Shown one piece after another: positions 8,357 to 13,520 of a DNA stretch of 13,520 bases. The notes under the pieces are model-generated. The model was not told the DNA's origin. It saw only the letters and a program-made list of their open reading frames with translations, and made no database searches. The position numbers and the translations under genes were made by a program. Numbering within the stretch: the stretch's first letter is position 1; each line of letters opens with the position of its first letter. Source of the DNA: Persephonella sp. Lineage in GTDB: Bacteria > Aquificota > Aquificia > Aquificales > Hydrogenothermaceae. Where the stretch lies: contig JALWKR010000191.1 of NCBI GenBank assembly GCA_027081375.1, positions 1-13,520 on the forward strand, read 5' to 3'.

Positions 8357-9322
8357 TTAATTTTTGTCTAGTGTAAAAATTATATCTGGAATAGGCTCTG
8401 GCATCTTTTTTAGTTCAATTTCAATTTTTTCTAACGTTCTAGGATGTAAAAATGAGATTTTGTAAGCAATTAAAGCGTGATAATGAAGTATGTCAGATAA
8501 ATCCTTTGCTGTCTGTGTTTTTAAAGAGTTTTTTTTAAAGCCGTAAACTTTATCATTTAAAAGAGGGTGTCCTATAGCTGAAAAATGAACCCTTATCTGA
8601 TGGGTTCTTCCTGTATGAAGTTTTATATCCACCAATGTTAAATTATGTTTTTCCCATCTTTTCTCTACCCAGTACTCTGTTAATGCATCTCTAAGATTTG
8701 TAGCCTGAGTACCCATTTTTTGTCTGTTATATATGGAACGTCCTATAGGCAGGTCAATTAAATCGTGATCCTTTTTTACTATTCCAGAAACAATGGCTTT
8801 GTATCTTTTATCAACAGTTCTTTCTTGAAACTGTTTTTGAAGTTCTTTATGAGCAAATTCTGACTTTGCAATAATTAAAAGGCCTGCTGTATCCTTATCT
8901 AATCTATGAACAATACCTGCTCTCTCTCTTCCTCCATACTCAGAAACATTCTTAAAGTGATACAAAAGGGCATTTACTAGCGTTCCTGATGTATGTCCTG
9001 GAGAAGGATGAACTACCATTCCTGGTGGTTTGTAAACAACAGCTAAGTCTTCATCTTCATAGTATATATCTAAAGGTATGTTCTCTGGTTGTATATCTAC
9101 CTTTTCTGGTAGTGGAATTTCAAGTTTTATATTCATTCCTTCTTTTACTTTTAGAGAAGGTTTTTTAAGAAGTTTATCTTCTTCTGTTTTTACAAGGCCT
9201 TTTTTTATAAGCTTTTGATAGTATGACCTGGAGAATTCAGGGTAAGCTTGAGCTAAAAACTGGTCTAGTCTTTTACCTTCAAAATCCTTTTCTACATTAA
9301 AGCTTAAAACTTCTTTTTCCAT
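8357..9322 (-). CDS. RluA/RluD-family 23S rRNA-type pseudouridine synthase
   Basis: A 321-residue protein converting uridine to pseudouridine in RNA, most likely 23S rRNA. An N-terminal S4 RNA-binding domain (about 15-75; RLDQFLAQAY, SRSYYQKLIKKGLVK) precedes the catalytic domain. The catalytic Asp142 lies in the HRLDKDTAG motif (139-147), followed by LHTGRTHQIRVH, which shapes the active site. Length and S4 domain fit RluD (E. coli 326 residues); RluC is a less likely alternative, and target bases cannot be read from sequence, so no symbol is given. The ATG at 9320-9322 is preceded by CAGG. It is divergent from the CDF transporter, sharing a 74-base AT-rich spacer that contains a TATAAT at 9358-9363 on the plus strand without a clear -35 partner. 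Confidence 0.93.
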   Translation of the reverse strand: MEKEVLSFNVEKDFEGKRLDQFLAQAYPEFSRSYYQKLIKKGLVKTEEDKLLKKPSLKVKEGMNIKLEIPLPEKVDIQPENIPLDIYYEDEDLAVVYKPPGMVVHPSPGHTSGTLVNALLYHFKNVSEYGGRERAGIVHRLDKDTAGLLIIAKSEFAHKELQKQFQERTVDKRYKAIVSGIVKKDHDLIDLPIGRSIYNRQKMGTQATNLRDALTEYWVEKRWEKHNLTLVDIKLHTGRTHQIRVHFSAIGHPLLNDKVYGFKKNSLKTQTAKDLSDILHYHALIAYKISFLHPRTLEKIEIELKKMPEPIPDIIFTLDKN

Positions 9323-9396
9323 TCTAACCTGTTATATGTTTCTTTCTTGAATAGCTTTATAATATCTTTCCTGAGAAATATTTCAACGAGGTTTTT

Positions 9397-10296
9397 ATGG
9401 AAAATACAAAAAAGCTGTTAATAGCTATTGTTCTTAACCTTATTATTGTATTTTCTCAGATTGGATTTGGAATATACAGCAACTCTATATCGTTGATAAC
9501 AGATGCAGTTCATAACTTTCAGGATGTTATATCACTGATAATAGCGTTTATTGCAATTATATATATGAAGAAAAAACCAACTGAGTATATGACCTTTGGA
9601 TATCTTCGCTCAGAGGTTCTTGCAGGGTTTATAAATTCAGCTATTCTTATTGGAGCTATTGTTCTTATTATATTTTCCAGTATTGAAAGACTTTTGTATC
9701 CTCAGGAAGTTCAAAGTGTATATGTGATAATTGTTGGAGCTATAGCATTTTTTATAAATGCTTTTTCTGCATATCTACTTGGATTTCATCATCATCACCA
9801 TGAACATGGAGACCATCACCACCATCATCATGAAGATATAAACATAAGAGCAGCTTATTTACATCTGCTAAGTGATGCAGGTATGTCTCTTGCTGTGGTT
9901 ATTGGTGGAGTTTTTATGTATCTATACAAGATATACTGGATAGATCCTGTAATATCTATTTTGTTTAGTTTATATATTCTAAAAGAAACAGTTCCCCTTT
10001 TAAAAAGAAGTTATTTTATTTTAATGGAGTCAGTTCCTCCAAACATAAGTATTTTAAATATAAAGAAAGAGTTACTCTCTTTTGAACATGTTAAAGATAT
10101 TCATGATCTTCACATATGGTCATTATCTTCTAAAGATACATATCTAACAGCTCACATAACATTAGACAGTAATGTAACTGTGGAAGAGTTTGATAAAATC
10201 TTAGAAAAGATAAAAGAAACTCTAAAGAAAAAAGGTATAAACCATATAACTATTCAACCTGAAACAGAAAAATATAACTGTGAAAATCAGTACTAA
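9397..10296 (+). CDS. cation diffusion facilitator, probable zinc exporter (CzcD/ZitB type)
   Basis: A 299-residue inner-membrane antiporter of the CDF family, expected to exchange cytosolic zinc for protons. Six helices lie at about 6-27, 33-56, 74-95, 107-129, 152-175 and 181-195. The transport site is formed by HxxxD in helix 2 (His39, Asp43) and HxxxD in helix 5 (His156, Asp160); His in both is the pattern of zinc-selective members, against Asp in YiiP. The loop between helices 4 and 5 is very His-rich (131-145, 11 His plus acidic residues), a typical metal-collecting loop. The C-terminal domain (about 205-290; VKDIHDLHIWSLSS) is the usual dimerising metallochaperone-like fold. The ATG has GAGG five bases upstream. 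Its stop overlaps that of the convergent methyltransferase. No metal-responsive operator was recognised. Confidence 0.93.
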   Translation: MENTKKLLIAIVLNLIIVFSQIGFGIYSNSISLITDAVHNFQDVISLIIAFIAIIYMKKKPTEYMTFGYLRSEVLAGFINSAILIGAIVLIIFSSIERLLYPQEVQSVYVIIVGAIAFFINAFSAYLLGFHHHHHEHGDHHHHHHEDINIRAAYLHLLSDAGMSLAVVIGGVFMYLYKIYWIDPVISILFSLYILKETVPLLKRSYFILMESVPPNISILNIKKELLSFEHVKDIHDLHIWSLSSKDTYLTAHITLDSNVTVEEFDKILEKIKETLKKKGINHITIQPETEKYNCENQY

Positions 10297-10910
10297 ATGG
10301 ATTTTTTCATTGCAAGGAGAACTCCATCTCTTATAGGAAGAATAACTGAATTAAAGTTTCTAAACATATATTCGTTAAACTCTTTTATAGCTTTTGTTTT
10401 TTTATCAGGATTTTCATCTACAACCTTTCCATGCCATAGAACGTTATCTGCAATAATGAGAGCATCTTCAGAGAGATTATTTTTAAGCTTCTCAACAGCT
10501 TCTAAATATCTTGATTTTTCCAAATCTAAAAAGAGAATATCTATATCCTGAAACTGCCTAGCCACTTCAACTGCATCCCCAGTAAAGAATAAAGCCCTGT
10601 TTTGAATTCCTGCTTCTTTAAAAAAATCCTTTGCTTTATTTATATTTTCCTCTTTGTAATCTATAAGGGCAACAAGGCCTCTATCTAAACCTTTTGCAAA
10701 CCAGTATCCTGAGTAACCAAAACCTGAACCAAGCTCAACAACAAGAGAAGGCTTTTTTTGTTTTGTTAGTATGTATAAAAACATCCCAACCTGTCTACCA
10801 ACAATAGGAAAGTTTAACTTCTGAGCTAATCTTTCCATCTTCTCAAGAACAGGATCATTAAATCTGTGAAGGCTTTCTAAATATTTTTCAATCTCAGGAT
10901 TAACAATCAT
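10293..10910 (-). CDS. SAM-dependent O-methyltransferase (TrmR/YrrM-like)
   Basis: A 205-residue class I methyltransferase of the Methyltransf_3 (catechol O-methyltransferase-like) family. Motif I VELGSGFGYSG (58-68) binds SAM, Asp84 in ALIDYKEE should hold its ribose, and metal ligands are probably Asp129 (FLDLEK) and Asp155-Asn156 (IIADNVLWHGKV). The DNVLWHGKV segment and length resemble YrrM/TrmR, which methylates 5-hydroxyuridine at tRNA position 34, but small-molecule O-methyltransferases share the same motifs. It begins nine bases after the fliQ stop, and its GGAGG overlaps that stop codon, so it is the last gene of the fliPQ operon. Its stop overlaps the CDF stop. The family is secure, the substrate a guess. 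Confidence 0.9.
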   Translation of the reverse strand: MIVNPEIEKYLESLHRFNDPVLEKMERLAQKLNFPIVGRQVGMFLYILTKQKKPSLVVELGSGFGYSGYWFAKGLDRGLVALIDYKEENINKAKDFFKEAGIQNRALFFTGDAVEVARQFQDIDILFLDLEKSRYLEAVEKLKNNLSEDALIIADNVLWHGKVVDENPDKKTKAIKEFNEYMFRNFNSVILPIRDGVLLAMKKSI

Positions 10911-10919
10911 TCTGCCCTC

Positions 10920-11189
10920 CTATTGAACTAATACGAGAATACTTTTTAAAACTTCCTGTATAAAATCCACCAGTGTTCTAAACATCCACGATCCAAAAAA
11001 TATTAAAGCAAGAATTGTAGCTACAATCTTTGGTATAAAGGTTAACGTCATCTCTTGAATTTGAGTTGCTGCCTGAAATATACTTATAGCAAGTCCTACA
11101 ATAAAGGCTATCAAGATAACAGGAGCTCCTACTACAAGCGCTGTTTCCATTGTTTTATGAAACAGTTCTATAGCCTGATCTAACGTCAT
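10920..11189 (-). CDS. fliQ: flagellar export apparatus protein FliQ
   Basis: An 89-residue protein with two hydrophobic helices (about 17-38 and 50-70) joined by the conserved segment ISIFQAATQIQEMTLTFIPKI. Four or so copies join FliP and FliR in the export gate complex of the flagellar type III secretion system. The length is typical. Its start overlaps the fliP stop by four bases, so the two are translationally coupled. SctS of an injectisome is a paralogue, but no other secretion genes are present and the motif is flagellar-like. Confidence 0.95.
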   Translation of the reverse strand: MTLDQAIELFHKTMETALVVGAPVILIAFIVGLAISIFQAATQIQEMTLTFIPKIVATILALIFFGSWMFRTLVDFIQEVLKSILVLVQ

Positions 11190-11911
11190 TTGTAACTCTC
11201 TATAAGAGCTTTTGTTAAAAGTTCAAAACCATCAGCTAAAACAAAAAGAATTATCTTAAAAGGCAGTGATATAAGCATAGGTGGTATCATCATCATACCC
11301 ATTGCCATAAGAATACTGGCAATGAGAAGGTCTATTATAAGAAAAGGTAAAAATATTACAAAAACAATCTCAAAAGCTGTTTTTATCTCACTTATCATAA
11401 ATGCAGGTATTAACGTTGTCATACTAACTTCTTTTGGTGATTTAGGCTTTTCTCCTGCTAAATCTAAAAATAGCTTTAGGTCTTCTTTCCTTGTATTATG
11501 AAGCATAAAACTTTTTACTGGTTCAACAGCTCTGTTGATAGCTTCCATATCAGTTATTTCCTTCTTTATATACGGCTGTATAGCATTTTTGTTTATATCG
11601 TCAAACACAGGTTTCATTACAAAGAATGTTAAAAATAAAGCTAAAGCTATAATAACCTGATTAGGAGGAGCCTGAGGAATACCAAGGGCATGTCTAAGGA
11701 GAGATAAAACAATAACAATCCTAACAAAAGATGTAACTGTTATAAGAATAGACGGAGCAAGGCTTAGTATTGTAATAAGAAAAAGTATCTTTAGTGTAAC
11801 ATCTAAGTTTTTTAACTGCTCTACTGTCTGAGTTAACAAATCTGTCTGTGCAAAAGAAGATGTTGTTAGCAGTAGTACAAAAAAGATAGAAAGAAATGTT
11901 CTCACTCTCAA
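11186..11911 (-). CDS. fliP: flagellar export gate protein FliP
   Basis: A 241-residue protein, close to the usual FliP length of about 245. It has a cleavable signal peptide (1-21, ending SSFA before QTD), a common feature of FliP. Conserved blocks are present: TSFVRIVIVLSLLRHALGIPQAPPN (59-83), LALFLTFFVM (90-99), and the C-terminal IPAFMISEIKTAFEIVFVIFLPFLIIDLLIASILMAMGMMMIPP stretch with MISLPFKIILFVLADG-like ending. Five FliP subunits form the export gate with FliQ and FliR. The start is TTG at 11909-11911; GTG two codons later is an alternative. It lies 32 bases after the permease stop and has its own candidate extended -10 promoter. fliO and fliR are not adjacent. Confidence 0.95.
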   Translation of the reverse strand: MRVRTFLSIFFVLLLTTSSFAQTDLLTQTVEQLKNLDVTLKILFLITILSLAPSILITVTSFVRIVIVLSLLRHALGIPQAPPNQVIIALALFLTFFVMKPVFDDINKNAIQPYIKKEITDMEAINRAVEPVKSFMLHNTRKEDLKLFLDLAGEKPKSPKEVSMTTLIPAFMISEIKTAFEIVFVIFLPFLIIDLLIASILMAMGMMMIPPMLISLPFKIILFVLADGFELLTKALIESYK

Positions 11912-11932
11912 CCCACTCTCTTATTTTTCAAA

Positions 11933-11963
11933 ATTATATCATTCTATATCTGAAGACCTTCAA
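11933..11963 (-). promoter_or_regulatory. candidate extended -10 promoter for fliP-fliQ
   Basis: On the minus strand a perfect TATAAT (11933-11938) is preceded by TGA (11939-11941), forming an extended -10. A weak -35-like TTGAAG (11958-11963) is 19 bases upstream, inside the end of the permease gene. Transcription would start about 15-20 bases before the fliP TTG. This would let fliPQ be expressed without the permease. Confidence 0.5.
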
Positions 11964-12930
11964 TCTCTCTCTGTCTAACTCTAGGATCAAGCTTTGCAAG
12001 AAGTATATCTGCAATAAGATTTCCTATTATAAGCATAATAGCACCAATATAAAGACCACCCATAACAAGATATAAATCCTGAGATAAAACAGCATCTAGC
12101 ATAAGCATACCCATTCCTGGCCAATTTACAATAATCTCAATAAGTGCAGCTCCAGAAAGAAGATTTGCTATTTCAAAACCTAGCAAGGTAATAAATGGAT
12201 TTAATGCATTTCTCAACGCGTGCTTTATAATAACATCTTTTTCAGGTAATCCTTTCGCTCTTGCAAAAAGAACATATTCAGAGTGTAGAGATTCTATCAT
12301 TGCACTTCTAACAAGCCTAACAAGGCCAGCTAAAGAACCTACTGCAAGGACAAAAGCTGGCAGAGAAACGTGCCAAAGACGGTCAATTATTTTTTCCATT
12401 AAAGACAACTGCTCATAGTTTGGGCTTGTTGCTCCACCTGTAGGAAGTATCCCTGTTTTTACAGCTAAGAATAGAAGTAAAAATGCAAGAAAAAAGTTTG
12501 GTATAGACATAAACGTAAAAGAAAAAAGTTGTATAAACTTATCTACAATACTGTTAGGTCTTAAAGCTGCCCATATGCCAAGGGGAACAGCTAATCCCCA
12601 TGCTAAAATAGCAGATGTAATTGAAAGAAATAAAGTATTTCCAACCCTTTCCTTTATAAGCTCTAAAACAGGAACATGGTATGCAAAAGAGTAACCAAGA
12701 TCAAACTTCAAAGCGTTTATCAGCCACTTAAAGTACTGAACCAAAAGTGGCTGGTCTAATCCGTATGCTTTTTCAAGCTCTTTCAACGTCTCTTTAGATA
12801 TCTGAGGGTTCATCTTAAGCTGGTCTAAATAATCCCCTGGTGCAAGCTGAATGATAATAAAGGAGATAAATGTTATACCTATAACAAGAGGTATCATCTG
12901 AATAAGTCTTTTTAGTATATAAAAAAACAT
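11944..12930 (-). CDS. DppB/OppB-type ABC transporter permease
   Basis: A 328-residue inner-membrane permease of the peptide/nickel/oligopeptide ABC importer group. The N-terminus MFFYILKRLIQMIPLVIGITFISF is typical of DppB/OppB, as are LAPGD (29-33) and YGLDQPLLVQYFKWL (56-70). About six helices follow (9-28, 98-120, 135-157, 188-207, about 248-268 and 290-312). The EAA loop that docks the ATPase is at 218-243 (EYVLFARAKGLPEKDVIIKHALRNAL), with the conserved ARAKGL core. The ATG at 12928-12930 has AGGG seven bases upstream. The partner permease, ATPases and binding protein are not here, so it functions with subunits encoded elsewhere. Substrate (peptide, nickel or sugar oligomer) cannot be told. 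Confidence 0.93.
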   Translation of the reverse strand: MFFYILKRLIQMIPLVIGITFISFIIIQLAPGDYLDQLKMNPQISKETLKELEKAYGLDQPLLVQYFKWLINALKFDLGYSFAYHVPVLELIKERVGNTLFLSITSAILAWGLAVPLGIWAALRPNSIVDKFIQLFSFTFMSIPNFFLAFLLLFLAVKTGILPTGGATSPNYEQLSLMEKIIDRLWHVSLPAFVLAVGSLAGLVRLVRSAMIESLHSEYVLFARAKGLPEKDVIIKHALRNALNPFITLLGFEIANLLSGAALIEIIVNWPGMGMLMLDAVLSQDLYLVMGGLYIGAIMLIIGNLIADILLAKLDPRVRQREIEGLQI

Positions 12931-13047
12931 CTATTACCCTGTTTTAATTATTTTTTCAATTTTAACATGAAACTATCTTTTCTCATTTTAATCAATTGGA
13001 AATAAACATAAATTAATAACACAAAATTATTACTTAGGAGAAAAGTT

Positions 13048-13248
13048 ATGAAACCAAAAAGCGTAAAAGACTTGAAAAAGATAGAGGATAAGAATGAAGA
13101 GTGTTATAAATGTGGAAAAAAAGGAGTTCCTTTATATGAAGATGAAAATATAGAAGATCTTTACTTTTGTGAAGAATGCTGGTCAGAAAGGTTTAAAACT
13201 GAAGAGATTGAGAACTGGGGATTTGAAGAAGAAATTCCTTATGAGTAG
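13048..13248 (+). CDS. small zinc-ribbon protein of unknown function
   Basis: A 66-residue, highly charged protein. Two CxxC pairs (Cys19/Cys22 in CYKCGKKG and Cys41/Cys44 in CEECW) are spaced as in a single zinc ribbon, and the remainder is rich in Glu and Lys, with an acidic C-terminus. The ATG has AGGAG about seven bases upstream, a good ribosome binding site, which with the cysteine pattern makes this a real gene despite its size. It is divergent from the permease and 109 bases before leuA. No enzyme motif is visible; such proteins may bind nucleic acid or partner proteins, but I do not recognise this one. Confidence 0.82.
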   Translation: MKPKSVKDLKKIEDKNEECYKCGKKGVPLYEDENIEDLYFCEECWSERFKTEEIENWGFEEEIPYE

Positions 13249-13270
13249 TATATTTTCAGGCGAAAATATA
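13249..13270 (+). terminator. AT-rich hairpin after the zinc-ribbon gene
   Basis: TATATTTTC (13249-13257) pairs perfectly with GAAAATATA (13262-13270) around an AGGC loop, starting at the first base after the stop codon. There is only one G-C pair and no T-run, so it is a weak terminator or an mRNA 3'-end stabiliser at best. Confidence 0.35.
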
Positions 13271-13293
13271 AGCTAAATTGTTAAAATAGTTAA

Positions 13294-13322
13294 TTGACAA
13301 TTATTTATTTAAACACTAATTT
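13294..13322 (+). promoter_or_regulatory. sigma-70 promoter of leuA
   Basis: A consensus TTGACA (13294-13299) is followed after exactly 17 bases by TAATTT (13317-13322). Transcription should begin near 13329, giving a leader of about 30 bases before the leuA ATG. This is the best promoter match in the window. Confidence 0.68.
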
Positions 13323-13344
13323 GTATTAGTAACTATTACTAATA
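13315..13344. promoter_or_regulatory. overlapping inverted repeats at the leuA promoter (candidate operator)
   Basis: Two inverted repeats share an arm: ACTAAT (13315-13320) with ATTAGT (13325-13330), and TATTAGTAA (13324-13332) with TTACTAATA (13336-13344) around CTA. Together they make three copies of an ATTAGT-type half-site, covering the -10 box, the likely start of transcription and running up to the ribosome binding site. The placement suits a repressor. In RNA the second repeat could form a nine-pair stem beside AAGAGG. Confidence 0.5.
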
Positions 13345-13357
13345 AGAGGTTTTTGGC

Positions 13358-13520
13358 ATGGAGAGAGAAAAGATAATTATTTTTGATACAACTCTAAGAG
13401 ATGGAGAACAGGCTCCAGGTTTCTCTATGACAGTAGAAGAAAAGGTTACTATGGCAAAACAGTTAGAGAAGCTCAATGTAGATGTTATAGAGGCTGGATT
13501 TGCCGCTGCTTCCCCTGGAG
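13358..13520 (+). CDS. leuA: 2-isopropylmalate synthase, N-terminal part
   Basis: The first 54 codons are present; the gene runs off the right edge. The N-terminus carries the DRE-TIM metallolyase signature [13 protein letters not shown], with Arg14 and Asp15 as catalytic and metal residues, followed by [22 protein letters not shown] and ASPG. This pattern fits LeuA, which condenses acetyl-CoA with 2-oxoisovalerate at the start of leucine synthesis. Citramalate and homocitrate synthases share the first motif; the GFAAASPG ending favours LeuA (usual GFPAASPGD). The ATG has AAGAGGT about eight bases upstream. It has its own promoter and a candidate operator. Confidence 0.88.
   Translation, partial: MEREKIIIFDTTLRDGEQAPGFSMTVEEKVTMAKQLEKLNVDVIEAGFAAASPG

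Noticed and set aside
9335..9363. TATAAT upstream of the CDF gene as a promoter
   Set aside because: No -35 box at 16-18 bases and no TG extension; too weak in AT-rich DNA to list as a promoter.
12959..13287. 8-mer GTTAAAAT/ATTTTAAC shared by three intergenic regions (8338, 12959, 13280)
   Set aside because: At this AT content about two occurrences are expected by chance in the window, so sharing alone is not evidence of a regulon.

Overview
The window is AT-rich bacterial chromosome (roughly one third G+C by eye) carrying ordinary housekeeping, flagellar and transport genes plus a small accessory block. Low G+C, Lys/Ile-rich proteins, flagellar genes scattered in short clusters, several TTG starts and a Gram-negative-type gene set suggest a thermophile of the Aquificota (for example the Sulfurihydrogenibium/Persephonella group). 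This is inference from general character; no rRNA or marker gene here proves it.

Left part (1-4053). The 5' end of an Rpn-like PD-(D/E)XK nuclease gene runs off the left edge on the minus strand. Upstream of it is a full-length ABC exporter half-transporter, also on the minus strand. The exporter is divergent from mnmG (tRNA wobble-uridine modification), and the two predicted promoters share one -10 box. mnmG ends in a clear intrinsic terminator.

Accessory block (4054-8356). A long AT-rich leader ends in a perfect 10-bp hairpin that buries the Shine-Dalgarno sequence of a secreted protein. That protein has Cys and Gln motifs resembling surface thioester-domain proteins and ends in 12 aspartates. 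It converges, across a GAAA-loop hairpin, on a compact three-gene minus-strand operon. The operon encodes a FIST sensor protein, a c-di-GMP enzyme with a degenerate GGDEF and an apparently intact EAL domain, and a six-helix membrane protein. The FIST gene has an 18-bp near-palindrome just upstream. This block is the most likely place for something not well described: a small-molecule sensor feeding c-di-GMP turnover, next to a possible surface adhesin. Any functional link between the two is inference.

Right part (8357-13520). An RluD-type pseudouridine synthase (minus) is divergent from a CDF zinc exporter (plus). The exporter's stop codon overlaps that of a TrmR-like O-methyltransferase. Reading along the minus strand, the order is a DppB/OppB-type permease, fliP, fliQ, then the methyltransferase, tightly packed, with a good extended -10 promoter just before fliP. 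On the plus strand a 66-aa zinc-ribbon protein is followed by the start of leuA, which has a good sigma-70 promoter and overlapping inverted repeats that could be an operator. No rRNA, tRNA, insertion sequence or CRISPR array was recognised.
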